64,000 nucleotides of DNA from Cryptomeria japonica (GCF_030272615.1 NC_081414.1:824181396-824245395), one strand, 5' to 3'; shown: positions 12,508 to 21,937, counted from the stretch's first letter. Made by a program: numbers and translations. The notes: generated by a model from the sequence alone, not told the origin.

Positions 12508-12580
12508 ATGTCTTCGCCATCATCATCACCACCACCTTCTTCTTCTTCTTCTTCTTCTTCTTCTTCTTCTTCTTCTTCAT
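12243..12580. repeat. (ATC)n and (TTC)n microsatellites encoding poly-Asp and poly-Glu
   Basis: Long ATC runs (12270-12325, 12375-12400, 12445-12507) with interspersed copies of CATTTCATTCTTCATCATCA, and a TTC run (12538-12577). A second TTC run lies at about 12745-12777. Read on the minus strand in the transposase frame they give Asp and Glu homopolymers. Read in the other frames they give artificial Met, Lys or Ile runs. Confidence 0.9.
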
Positions 12581-13556
12581 GAAACTGTCGATCGTGATCA
12601 TCATCCACTTCATCTTCTACTTCTTCGGTATCTTCTTCTTCCATCACATTATACTTTATCAGCGTTCCTCTTGGATCATGTCTAACAACAAATGACCAAC
12701 CCGGTTTATGTGGAACCTCTAAGTAAAATACTTGCTCACATTGTTCTTCTTCTTCTTCTTCTTCTTCTTCTTCTTCATTGTGAAACTGTCGATCGTGATC
12801 ATCATCCACTTCATCTTCTACTTCTTCGGTATCTTCTTCTTCCATCACATTATACTTTATCAGCGTTCCTCTTGGATCATGTCTAACAACAAATGACCAA
12901 CCCGGTTTATGTGGAACCTCTAAGTAAAATACTTGCTCACATTGGCTTGGAAGAACATAGGGCTCATCCCCAACTGGTTCAAATGACCTTGTATTTAGCA
13001 TTATAAAACCATTATCATGTTCAATAACAGTTCTATCAGGATCATTTTTATTCAATCGTAGCCTATACCATTTGACGACGAACAAAACTAATTTGAAGGA
13101 ATTAAAGTCACACTCAAGTATATCATCCAAAATGCCATAGTATCGATTTTGAGACTGTTGAAGATGAATGTCATTTCTTGATGAAATATTTGTCACCTCA
13201 AAGACTGCAGTGATGCCAGAATCACAAGTTTTCTTTGTGTCATCCAACTTTTTTATGCGAAATTTATGACCATTGCAGCACATAGCGTTGTGGTGTTTGA
13301 CCTGCGATATGTCAAACATGTAAAATTTATTGCATTGTGAGTTGATAAACATATGGGTGATTAATAAATTTATACGTACCTGTTTATCTCTTAAACCATA
13401 TGCTAAATCAATTTCCCTTTGTGTAACATTGGAATCTCCATTACGATGTGCTTCTTTAACCAATGAAGCCACAGCTTCCCATGTTAACGTGCATCCAGAA
13501 TGTTGACAACATTCAATCCATACCCTTATCCAATCAAGATTGTTTGCAATATACAA
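12408..13556 (-). CDS. CACTA transposase gene: DUF4216-type domain and acidic tail
   Basis: Read leftwards, the part around 13180-12920 carries the DUF4216-like signature of plant CACTA proteins: YYGILDDILECDFNSFK, then VVKWYRLR, then PYVLPSQCEQVFYLEVP and WSFVVRHDPRG. It is followed by an acidic tail (EEEDTEEVEDEVDDDHDRQF and microsatellite-coded Glu/Asp runs). A tandem duplication with a 201-bp period (starts 12581 and 12782; 67 codons, in frame) repeats the end of the domain plus the tail. An intron-like segment lies near 13380-13310, so not all of this frame need be exonic. The DNA is on the same strand as, and downstream of, the TNP2 exons. Confidence 0.75.
12581..12950. repeat. In-frame 201-bp tandem duplication
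   Basis: The block starting GAAACTGTCGATCGTGATCA at 12581 recurs at 12782 almost unchanged, through to the TACTTGCTCACATTG block. The offset is 201 bp, a multiple of three. The copies are flanked by TTC runs, which suggests slippage or unequal exchange through the microsatellite. Confidence 0.9.
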
Positions 13557-13782
13557 ATGTAGTGCATCCCACTCTCGACCAGCTGTACAAAAAATAAATA
13601 GACGTCTTACAATCGATTTATTTTGAAGATTAAGAATTAATTAACTACAATAACATCTTATAATTACCTCTCACTTTCCTCAATCTACCTTTCCCTGTCA
13701 AGTACTCCCCTTCAAATTTGTTAATGGTGTTGGGATCCCAAATGCGATCCACGTGGATCTTTGATGCAAACTTAGGAAGATA

Positions 13783-14263
13783 TTAAAAAATGTACACCAT
13801 AGTTTGGTATACCATATATCCCTCCACCATAGAACCCTCAGGATGTGCTCTTTGTTGAACCAAAGCCTTCAAAAATTTCAAATGCCTCTCAACCAGCCAC
13901 ATTGATCTAGTGTGTACAGGTCCACACAATTCAATCTCCTCAACTTGGTGTATGAGGTAGTGTTCTTGTGCATTGAAAAAAGCTGGAGGTAGACACTTTT
14001 GCATTTCACACATTAAATGAGGAATTTTTCTCTTCCAATATTTTATATCGTCTTTATGGATTTCTTTACATGACAACCACCTACAAGGTATTCAAGACGC
14101 AAAAAAATATATTACATAAGAAGTAAAACAAATCGCAAATATAATATCTATACAACGAACTAAACAAATATCACTACTTACCTCATGTATTTTCCAAGAT
14201 CATATATGACTTGCTTGACATTATTGTCGAAGTTGTCTGGGAGAGATAGAGGTAGAACGTACT
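13783..14263 (-). CDS. CACTA transposase gene: DUF4218-type domain
   Basis: Two exons read leftwards. The first, near 14263-14180, gives YVLPLSLPDNFDNNVKQVIY and DLGKYMR. The second, from about 14085, gives LSCKEIHKDDIKYWKRKIP, HLMCEMQKCLPPAFFNAQEH, YLIHQVEEIELCGPVHTRSM and WLVERHLKFLKALVQQRAHP. This is the standard DUF4218 region that follows the TNP2 core in plant CACTA transposases, including the LPPAFF, HL.HQ..EI..CGPV..R.MW and LK..V.QRAHPEGSM landmarks. No break is seen within it. Confidence 0.85.
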
Positions 14264-14365
14264 GCAACAATTATAAAACTATCTTTTCATTTTTTGTAAC
14301 ATAATGAAAAGTACATGCATGCGCAGTACTTAAATACATACTAAAAACACAAGAACATGAATTAC

Positions 14366-14836
14366 CTTAATGAAGGTATGCCAATCATGCGTTTTCATCC
14401 CTGGCCCAAATTCACTTTTCTTTGATATGAGATTGTTTATGTTCGCAGCAAATCCTGTGGGAAATTGAATTTTTCGTATGACTTCTTTTATAGAATTGCT
14501 TTGCTGGTCCGTTAATAACCAAGGAAGCTCACTTATATTAATCTAGTCTCCATGGCTATTTGATTGAATGACATTTATCATTGCATGATTGGAATCATGA
14601 ATGTCACTACATATTTTGACAATTTTTTCTTTGTCACGCCTTCCATCCAATATTTTCCATAATGTCTCTGTTATATTCTTTCCAATATGCATACTATCAA
14701 ACAAGTGAACAATTTGTAACTGCTCGTAGTAGGGCAACCTACTAAATTTTTCGGGATAACTTTTTATTCCCTTAGGAAGGTGGTCATTTATGCCTTCATG
14801 ACCTTCATGATCATCAATCACATCATCAGCAAACAA
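14366..14836 (-). pseudogene. CACTA transposase: TNP2 C-terminal core, one in-frame amber
   Basis: Residues such as FSRLPYYEQLQIVHLFDSMH, IGKNITETLWKIL, ELPWLLTDQQ and GPGMKTHDWHTFIK match the end of the TNP2 core (LPYW...L.H..D.MH.EKNV..N...TLL and ...G.K.HD.H). A TAG at 14543-14545 interrupts the frame between NSHGD and INISELPW. This is the only clear nonsense codon I find in the transposase core. The splice acceptor at the right edge (near 14830) is not clear. If the TAG is real, this copy is non-autonomous. Confidence 0.75.
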
Positions 14837-14888
14837 AACAAAATAGAAAAGGTGTTTTATGACAAACCAATAGATGGAATGGCATTAC

Positions 14889-15388
14889 CTTGATGATTAA
14901 TTCTATTATATTCCAACTTCCATAGGTGAGGTGTCATTCTTCGTGGCTTTGATGTATTCTCTTCTTTCCCATTGAAAAGATGTTTTTCAGTATTTCGATA
15001 CTTATGATTTTTGTGGAGAAAGTGCCTATACTCATAAAACACCTGCTTTCCTAAACTTTTTGAATGACGAGATTTCATCTTTGGACCACAAACAGGACAT
15101 GCAAATTTTCCCTTTGTTTGAAGACCTACAAGATAATGTATAATTGGATTAAATATGATAATTTTTTGAATTATAATGTTCATGCACAACTTAAACACTA
15201 TAACATACCACAAAAATGTGTTAGCCCTGGGGCATCGTGTATTGTCCATAGAAGCATCGCATGGAATTGAAATTGTCTTTGTCCTATTAGTCTAGAGATG
15301 TCATACATAGTGACACCATTCCATAACTCCAGCAACTCGTCGATAAGAGGCTCAATATATACATTCATATCTTTAACTTGGTACTTAC
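14889..15388 (-). CDS. CACTA transposase: TNP2 core, two middle exons
   Basis: Exon 15388-15209 encodes KYQVKDMNVYIEPLIDELLE, LWNGVTMYDISR and TIHDAPGLTHFCG. Exon 15125-14889 continues LQTKGKFACPVCGPKMKSRH and FYEYRHFLHKNHKYR. Splicing through GTATGT...AG joins them as FCG-LQTKG in frame, and the preceding exon joins as IVPG-KYQ. These match the TNP2 family blocks DI..YL.PLI.EL..LW, TI.D.P and G...ACP.C, the last with a zinc-binding look. Confidence 0.88.
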
Positions 15389-15485
15389 CTAATTGAATGA
15401 ACAAAAACATTACATAATTATTATGACCATTTTACTGCAACATTTATAATTAAATTTAGACGACTATATTTAAATGATAAAATAC

Positions 15486-16045
15486 CTGGAACAATCATTG
15501 CCAACATTATGTGCTCCCTCTTTATTGACATCCATGGAGGAATGTTATTGTTGATAACAAAAACAGGCCACACTGAGTAAACAGGTCTCATCTCTCCAAA
15601 TGGATTGACATCGTCCACTGCCAATGAAAGCCTGAGATTACGAGGTTCTTCTTTAAAGTGTGGCCACTTTTCCTCTATGTCCATAAATCTTGAACCATCC
15701 GCAAGCATTCGAATAATGTCATCTCGACTTCTATTGTGTGCATGGTAATCTATAAATTGTGCCAAGCTAGTGCACTTGAATAATCGTTTCATATGTGGAA
15801 TAATGGGAATATAGCAAAGAACCTTGCGAGGAACCCTTTTTGTTATTTGATCTGTTCGATATCTACTGATATGACATTCAGGGCATTCAGTTTGAAATTC
15901 ATGTTGTTTGTGATATATAATATGATCATTGGGACAAGCATCTATTGCTTGATACTCCATTCCAATATCTTTCATAACGACAGATAATTCTCGGTATGAG
16001 TGAGGTAGAATATTTGATGGTGGTAACAAAAACTCACCTATCAAT
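15486..16045 (-). CDS. CACTA transposase: TNP2 core, first exon
   Basis: The exon encodes IGEFLLPPSN, then YQAIDACPNDHIIYHKQHEF, TECPECHISRYRT, KVLCYIPIIPHMKRLF, the block RSRDDIIRMLADGSRF and then EEPRNLRLSLAVDDVNPFGE, SVWPVFVINNNIPPWMSIK and MLAMIVPG. These are the hallmark blocks of the TNP2 transposase family (PF02992 type): CP.C..SR, KVL...P..P..KRLF, DG..W, P.N.RL.LA.D..NPFG, WPV and PPWM. Acceptor TTGTAG lies at the right and donor GTATTT at the left. The sequence is uninterrupted and well conserved. Confidence 0.92.
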
Positions 16046-16131
16046 CTACAACAACAAAATATAATTTGTTATAATAAATAATATTAATGGTACAACATGA
16101 TTCACAGTTTATTATGACATATATGACATGC

Positions 16132-16472
16132 CTTAACATACATGACATTGTTATGTTGGATAAACCATTCATAACCTTCAAGTTCACCAACAGCAATACA
16201 TCGAAGAGAAGAGTTTCTTGTGAGCCTTCATAAAGGGCCTCAGATGCCTTCTTAAGTAGAGGGACATCATGAACAACATCAAGGTCATCTTCATCATCAT
16301 GATCAGCTACGTGATTACTAAATGAGTCATGGATCAATGTATTTGTACCGTCATCTTCAATTGTGTTTTCTGGCTCATGATCGTCGATATTCACACCTCC
16401 ATGTTTGTCCACTTTGAAAACCATATTCTCAGGGTTGTGTTGATCCATACCATGTGCTCTGGGGTGCTCGGC
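16132..16472 (-). CDS. CACTA transposase: acidic linker exon ending at a GC donor
   Basis: The exon reads AEHPRAHGMDQHNPENM, an acidic linker with HDDEDDLDVVHD, then LYEGSQETLLFDVLLLVNLK and MLR. The last part is the usual TNP2 lead-in. It joins the next exon as MLR-LIGEFLL only if the intron starts at GCATGT (16131 leftwards) and ends at TTGTAG (16046), a GC-AG intron. The left border is therefore non-canonical. Confidence 0.8.
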
Positions 16473-16574
16473 CTATATAAAATTGATATACATAAATAAA
16501 CCATGATCATGATTTCATCATCACGTGATTTATTATGTATATAAATTGTCAAAACGATAAAATGAAAAACTTAC

Positions 16575-16778
16575 CAATGGATGATAATCATGTCCACCTT
16601 CAATGTGACCATGCAGCCTACAATGTTTCTTCATTGTTTTGATTAGAAGTCTTCTAGTCTTTAACCCCTTACAAATTTTGCACGGACAATAACATTTTCC
16701 ATCACCTTTTCTTTTCAAGTTAGACCACAATCTAGCAATTGTCTCCTTATTTTGTTGTTCGCTGATATTGTCTGACAT
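16575..16778 (-). CDS. CACTA transposase N-terminal exon (transposase-associated domain)
   Basis: Starts MSDNISEQQNKETIARLWSN and continues with GKCYCPCKICKG, LIKTMKKHCRLHGHIEGGHD and YHPL. The CPC..C and H...HG spacing is that of the transposase-associated zinc-binding domain found at the N-terminus of TNP2 proteins. Donor GTAAGT follows directly. The next exon keeps frame (HPL-AEHP). A duplicated copy of the start region, including a second ATG, lies just upstream (16810-16829). Confidence 0.8.
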
Positions 16779-16829
16779 GGTCTTTCTTCACAGGCAAGAA
16801 AATAGAAATTATTGTCTGACATGGTCTTT

Positions 16830-18290
16830 CCCTTAGGAGCTGGCAGATCCTGCTTCCATACTTTAATTCTATTTTCTCAAAGGACAATCCTAAAAATCCA
16901 TGCATTGCAAACAACTTTTTACACCTTTGTTGGTTGTGGTGGCGTCACAGAGAGTTTGCATCAATAAATGAAGAACATGCCAATGCTTTTAATGCAGTAG
17001 TAGAAGTCTATCTCTTATTCAATATCTCTAGTGAAACCCCCATGATCTTTTGTTGGAGTAGAATTTGTTATATTCTAGAAAGGGTCTTGTCCTTTGTTGA
17101 TGGGATATTCATCTACCTCAAGAAATAACTGTTCTTTTCTCCAACAAGAAGTGGAATTAAATGAAGATCTAGCACCATGAAATTAATCCTCAAAAGGATT
17201 ACTATAGTTAGTTTTGGTAGATAATGATCTGGGTAAAATACTAATGTGGCTTTACGAAACATTATGTACTAGCTTAGAATAATCTAACAACTTTGGTGCG
17301 ACATGCTACATCCAATTAAGTCTCCATCAGTATCTCTATTGTGTTTATGGATTGGGATTCAATGCACTCTTTTTATACACAGATTTTACATTCAACTGAG
17401 GAGGTTTGTATGTAGTTGTCTTTCGATTGTATCCCTATTTCAAGAATTTCTTCTATCAACAAATCATTTGTTGTAAGTTGTACAAGTGGAAGCTTGAACA
17501 TGCCTTCCATGCTAGCCTTGTTGATACATTCAACACCATATTGTGCAACAAATCTTTAGAACTCCATTTTTCCGAATTGAAGAGTGAGTAGTAGGGACAA
17601 TCTAGGACACTTACAGAGGTTTTGCAAGAGAGATAAATAGACCTAAATATTATGGCTTAATAATGATCAATAGGTAAATAGATAAGAAACTCTCAATATC
17701 AAAATGACTTTCTCAATTGCCTTTACTAGAAATGGATAGATCTGCTAATAATGGCTTTATGACTATATGTCAACTTTAGAATCAATCCAAGAAGAGCTAG
17801 AACTAATATGCGATATCTAGATTTATGATCTCTATAATATAACAATCCCATAATTATGTTTCTACACATCTATACCACAACACAAACATCATGCTAGTGT
17901 TCAACCATAACAATTGATATCCTAATTATAGAATGTGAAATATGCACATAACTATGAATAAAGATTAAGAAAAACAAAGAAAGATGCTTATTGCAAACAT
18001 AAATGACTAATGGACAAGAATTGAATTCATTGTAGATAGTTTTGAATATCAAATTCACTTATTTGTGTGCATTTAGTAACTTATGTACTTGTGGCCAACC
18101 ATTTATCTCTTTCATAAATTAAACACTTATTAATAACATTAAATGGCTGAGTAATTATGTTTTAGTTGAAATTGAAAATAAAATATTTTATTCCAGGACA
18201 ACTCACACTATTCCCTATCATATTTTAGACTCTCAGTTTTGTTAGTAGTGGTTTGATGTCTTTGGAGCTGATCATTGCATTTCTTTAGTT
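16830..18290. other. CACTA 5' non-coding region
   Basis: Between the transposase start and the PPR fragment I see no supported gene and no array. Short open frames here have no recognisable content. It may hold the transposase promoter (minus strand). Confidence 0.4.
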
Positions 18291-19028
18291 ACGTTTGCCA
18301 ACCTACTCCCAGCCTGTGCCAAAATGGGAGCTTTGGAACAAGGTATGGACATCCATCAAAGCATAAAAGATAAAGGAATTTTGTCAGATGTAGTTGCAAC
18401 TGCACAAAATGGATTTGTTGAGAAGGCTTTAGAAACTTTCAAGCAAATGCAATCGGCAAGTGTAAAGCCAAATTCCACGACCATTGCTACTATCCTCCTT
18501 GCCTGTGCCAAAATGGGAGATTTGGAACAGGGTATGGACATTCATTGAAGCATAAAGGATAGAGAAATTTTGCCAGATGTTGTAGTTGTAACTGCCTTGG
18601 TAGACATGTATGCAAAATGTGGAAGCATAGACAAGGCACGTGAACTATTTGATAGAATGCCTGAAAGAAATGTTGTCTCGTGGACTGCAACAATTGCTGG
18701 ATATGCACAAAATGGATTTGTCGAAATGGCTTTAGACACTTTCAAGCAAATGAAATTGGAAGGCATGAAGCCAAATTCCACAACCTTTGCCAGCATCCTC
18801 CCTGCCTGTACAAAAATGGGAGCTTTGGAATAGGGTATGGACATCCATCAAAGCATAATGGATAGAGGAATTTTGTTAGGTGTTGTACTTGCAAATGCCC
18901 TACTTGACATGAATGCAAAATGTGGAAACATGGACAAGGCTCGTGAATTGTTTGATACGATGCCGCAAAGAGATGTGATCTCATGTGAACAATCAACACA
19001 CGCGTATACAGGTGGAAGGGATTGCTGA
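18291..19028 (+). pseudogene. Captured PPR-repeat gene fragment (PLS class)
   Basis: One frame holds about two and a half tandem units of a plant organelle RNA-binding PPR protein. Recognisable blocks are LPACAKMGALEQGMDIHQSI, ALVDMYAKCGSIDKARELFD, RMPERNVVSWTATIAGYAQN and KLEGMKPNSTTFASILPAC. The first unit is internally deleted: after SDVVATA it jumps to QNGFVEKALETF, losing the YAKCG-to-SWTAMI part. Stops interrupt at 18546-18548 (TGA) and about 18832 (TAG). There is no start, targeting peptide or C-terminal E/DYW part. It lies inside the right end of the CACTA, about 450 bp from the terminus, so capture by the transposon is likely. Confidence 0.85.
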
Positions 19029-19149
19029 TACAAAATTGAACGCTCACTCCTCAATCACAATTCTATGGTTTTACGAGATTAAACTTTGACAATTAACCAC
19101 CACATGTATATTTTTTGCAACATGAAATTAAAAACTAGGGCAATTTGAA

Positions 19150-19485
19150 TCTACCTCATGCATGGGATTGCCTTCGACGCGGATTTGATGTTCTTGGGGG
19201 TTGAAGTTGCCACGCCGCCTACGCGGGATTGCAATTCACAAATGAATTCCCTACCTCTTTTTTATTTTGTAATGGCCGCTGTCGTCAGAATTATGACAAA
19301 TGCGAGCACTTTTTTGAAAAAAAGAAAATTCTCATTGCTAATGCCTTCTTCGTCGAAACCAAATGGGTAATTTCTGTTGGAATTACGACGAATGTGGGCA
19401 TTTTTCCAAAAAAAATCAAATTTGGCCACAATATACCTTCTCCGTCGGAAACCTCAGTCGAAAATCTAGTCCAAATGTATTAGTG
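19150..19485. repeat. Right CACTA terminus and subterminal repeats
   Basis: Contains GGAATTACGACGAATG (19379-19394) and GTCGTCAGAATTATGACAAA (19281-19300), both relatives of the left-end motif, then TTTCGAC and a TAGTG terminus at 19481-19485. Ordinary flanking DNA starts at 19486. Confidence 0.75.
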
Positions 19486-19512
19486 TAATATGAGCTTGTT
19501 GCTAATCACAAG

Positions 19513-19800
19513 AGGCTTCACTTAGTGAACCTAGGTTATAGCATGTGCGTTCATGGCATACTAAAAAACCCCCATTTTTTCAAAAAATATTGCCCTAAAC
19601 TCCTTTTTTGTCACCCCCTCCCAATACTCAACCCAAATTAAAAGCCCCCATATTTTCACCAAATATTGTATTTTTTCATAGCCTGAATTAAAAAACCCCC
19701 TATTTTCACTGATAGGCAATATATTGTACCCTCATTTTTGGGATATTAAAGCTCCCAATATGAATGCACGTGATATAATATTGCCTAGCCAGTGAAGCCC
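19513..19800. mobile_element. MITE-like element with imperfect inverted ends
   Basis: The left end starts GGCTTCACTTAGTGAACC. The right end read in reverse starts GGCTTCACTGGCTAGG. Both arms then share GTGCRTTCAT about 30 bases in. The interior is a run of CCCCCATTTTT-like and AATATT blocks with no coding frame. No target duplication is evident. Confidence 0.5.
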
Positions 19801-20183
19801 CCATGTTGCTAATAAAACTTGATTATCTTCTCAATTCAAAGGTTTCATTTCAGTTATGATTGAATCCTTGTAAATGGATGCATAGTTGATTTTAAGCTAT
19901 CACCTCTCAATTAAGTCCTTTGTTGTACAAACAACGATGACCACAAATTGACCTCATGCACTACACAATTTTTTCCAAAAAATAGACCAAATTTTTTCCA
20001 ATTGACCTTCCACACCTCTTTGGCATACCCATTGCACACCAAAGTGTAATTACTAGTTTATATTATTTTATTAAAATAAGAGTTGTAGTTAACATTACAT
20101 AAATATAATTATTCTAATATAATTTTAAAATAACAATGAAAAAATTGTAATAATAAAAAATTCAAATATTTTTATTACAATTC
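19801..20183. other. AT-rich spacer
   Basis: I see no gene or terminal repeat. It becomes very AT-rich just before the LINE insertion site, which suits LINE endonuclease nicking. Confidence 0.45.
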
Positions 20184-20201
20184 AAAATTATAATAATTAA
20201 A
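20184..20201. repeat. LINE target-site duplication, left copy
   Basis: AAAATTATAATAATTAAA occurs here and again at 28100-28117, directly after the LINE poly(A). Eighteen identical bases on both sides fix the ends of the insertion. Confidence 0.93.
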
Positions 20202-20227
20202 TAGTCTCTGCTCTGCTATTTGGCGAA

Positions 20228-21706
20228 ATGCGAAATCAATACTCAGCGAACTTGGCAAGGTTTCCGGCGGGGGGTTGCAGGCAAGTCTTCGCCACGCGCC
20301 CGAGGAGCATCACGGTCTTCAGTCCGCCATGTAAGGGACATCCTGCAACAAACGAAAGGCGTTCGGTTTACAGAACGGGCGCATTTGGGAAAAACGAAGA
20401 AATTAGGGCAAAAAAATCCGAAGTCTTGTCACTTCCCTCCGACGGAAATTGGCAAGTCGCTCGATCAAAAATTGCCAAGAAGAAGATGGGCGAAAATAGA
20501 AAGTTGTCTTCAAACTTCGATAGGCATAAAACCACAGCCTCGAACCAATATCCGGCAACTGGGGCAAACATGGTGCCGCTCGGAAAAGTAAGATATTTTG
20601 TGCCAAAACCCAGATTAAGACCGAGGCGAATTTGTAATATCCCGGAAGATTTAATGGAACCCCAATTCAAATTATATAGCGAATGTGGGGTTTTTGCAAA
20701 ATGGGCTGGAATAGGAGAAGATGCAGGAAAAATTATCAATTGGTGGACGGCCCAATACCCGGGACAGGTAAGTATCTCTATCTTGGAAAATAATTTTCTT
20801 TCAATCTTATGTGATAATCAAAACACAAAAAATGATATTCTCCATGGGAAGGTAAAACTGTTCAAAGGATATGGATTTTTTAGATGTGAATGGGAACCGA
20901 ATTTTGATCCATACTCACAGAATGTAAATAAATGCCCTAGATGGATTAATTTGGGTCCTTTACCAGTCGAATATTTGGATTTTAAAATCTTAGAATATAT
21001 CGGGGAACAGTTTGGCTCTTTTCTGGGCTGTGAAGGGCTAGGAAATGAGGTTTCAAACAAGAATATCAAAATATTAGTTGAAATTGACATTAAAACCACG
21101 GTCTTAGAACCCACCATGCTAGTATCGAGCAGGGGGGAATGGAGCATTCATCCCACCTTCTATGATGGGGTTATAAATGAAGCCGATATAAGACTGATAA
21201 CATGCCCAGTTCTGATTAATAGTATCGAACATACGGAAAACCCTCTTCCAGAACAGTATAAAAATATCACTTCAAATGCGTCCCCCACACATGATAATTG
21301 CCCTCCTGTGGCTAACACTGAGGTAAATAATAACAATAATTCCAGTAACATTAGTGATCTAGATAAAATTATAGATGAGGCAAATTCTATAAAAAATGAT
21401 GCCCTAATGGAGATGTCAAAAAGAATCTCCGATTCGGTGGATTCATTAAAACTTCCATCTGAATCAAAGTCAGTCGAAAATCTGGGACAAGATAATGAGG
21501 CAGAGCAAGATGAAATGACCTCTAGAATGGCTGTTGTTCTTGAGGCATTCGACAATAACGTAGTTGAAAATCTTTCCCCGGAAGAGGAAGCTGAGAAGAG
21601 GTTCCTAATTCAGGAACTCTTGTCTTCCATGGAAGAGGTAGAAAATATTGAGAATAGGGTAGGAGACATTACACCTATTCCTGTCAATGAATTCACAGTA
21701 GCTTAG
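20228..21706 (+). CDS. LINE ORF1 (DUF4283-like RNA-binding protein)
   Basis: The frame gives up to 492 aa. The first 85 codons look poorly conserved, so the methionine at 20486 (MGENRKLSS) could be the real start. The core (about residues 135-310) reads EPQFKLYSECGVFAKWAGIG, KVKLFKGYGFFRCEWEP, CPRWINLGPLPVEYLDFKIL and EYIGEQFGSFLGCEGLG. This is the DUF4283 pattern of plant LINE and retrotransposon proteins that bind element RNA. The C-terminal third is acidic and Asn/Ser-rich. I see no CCHC knuckle. The frame stops at a TAG (21704-21706), but the next ORF continues in the same frame. Confidence 0.85.
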   Translation: MRNQYSANLARFPAGGCRQVFATRPRSITVFSPPCKGHPATNERRSVYRTGAFGKNEEIRAKKSEVLSLPSDGNWQVARSKIAKKKMGENRKLSSNFDRHKTTASNQYPATGANMVPLGKVRYFVPKPRLRPRRICNIPEDLMEPQFKLYSECGVFAKWAGIGEDAGKIINWWTAQYPGQVSISILENNFLSILCDNQNTKNDILHGKVKLFKGYGFFRCEWEPNFDPYSQNVNKCPRWINLGPLPVEYLDFKILEYIGEQFGSFLGCEGLGNEVSNKNIKILVEIDIKTTVLEPTMLVSSRGEWSIHPTFYDGVINEADIRLITCPVLINSIEHTENPLPEQYKNITSNASPTHDNCPPVANTEVNNNNNSSNISDLDKIIDEANSIKNDALMEMSKRISDSVDSLKLPSESKSVENLGQDNEAEQDEMTSRMAVVLEAFDNNVVENLSPEEEAEKRFLIQELLSSMEEVENIENRVGDITPIPVNEFTVA

Positions 21707-21712
21707 CCCCAA

Positions 21713-21937
21713 ATGGGAGAGGATGATGGAGATGGAGTGATAGTCTCCCAGCAAACCTTAGGGATAAAAAATATATATGACGGGAAAAACCTTCCTGACT
21801 GCGCTAGAGAAGCTAAAAGTAGAGGCAGAAAATCTTTGAGCGAATTAAGATTGCAGGATGGAAATGCAAAAGACCAAGGCAAGTTAACTGCCTTCTTTGA
21901 TGCTGGGAAGGGGAAGGGCCTTCCCACGGCCCCATGA
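21713..21937 (+). CDS. In-frame continuation of LINE ORF1 beyond an amber codon
   Basis: The frame is identical to ORF1 and separated from it only by TAG-CCC-CAA. It adds a basic stretch (GRKSLSELRLQDGNAKDQGK) and [11 protein letters not shown]. Its TGA at 21935-21937 overlaps the ATG of ORF2 (ATGA at 21934-21937). Either the ancestral ORF1 had this basic tail and the TAG is a recent mutation, or the tail is made by readthrough. The ATGA overlap would suit termination-reinitiation for ORF2. Confidence 0.65.
   Translation: MGEDDGDGVIVSQQTLGIKNIYDGKNLPDCAREAKSRGRKSLSELRLQDGNAKDQGKLTAFFDAGKGKGLPTAP

Larger units (their letters stand above)
2756..19485 (-). mobile_element. Large CACTA (En/Spm-type) DNA transposon, about 16.7 kb
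   Basis: The left end starts CACTAGTACATTCGGA and the right end, read on the minus strand, starts CACTAATACATTTGGA. Both continue into GATTTTCGAC. The subterminal regions share a near-palindromic repeat (TCGTCGTAATTCCGACGA at about 2948-2966; relatives at 19281-19302 and 19375-19394), the kind of site CACTA accessory proteins bind. A TNP2-type transposase gene lies between the ends on the minus strand, so its 5' end faces the right terminus. Flanking triplets do not match (tct at left, taa at right), so the duplication has mutated or the two ends come from different copies. Several later insertions and a PPR fragment are nested inside. Confidence 0.75.

Noticed and set aside
12185-12695. Open frames of repeated Met/Lys or Ile/Phe
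   Set aside because: Frame by-products of ATC and TTC microsatellites. Only the minus-strand frame continuous with the DUF4216 region is plausible.
18291-19028. A functional PPR gene
   Set aside because: It has two stops, an internal deletion, no start or targeting region and no C-terminal domain.
20368-21555. Long minus-strand frames opposite LINE ORF1
   Set aside because: Shadows of the well-supported plus-strand frame, without recognisable domains.
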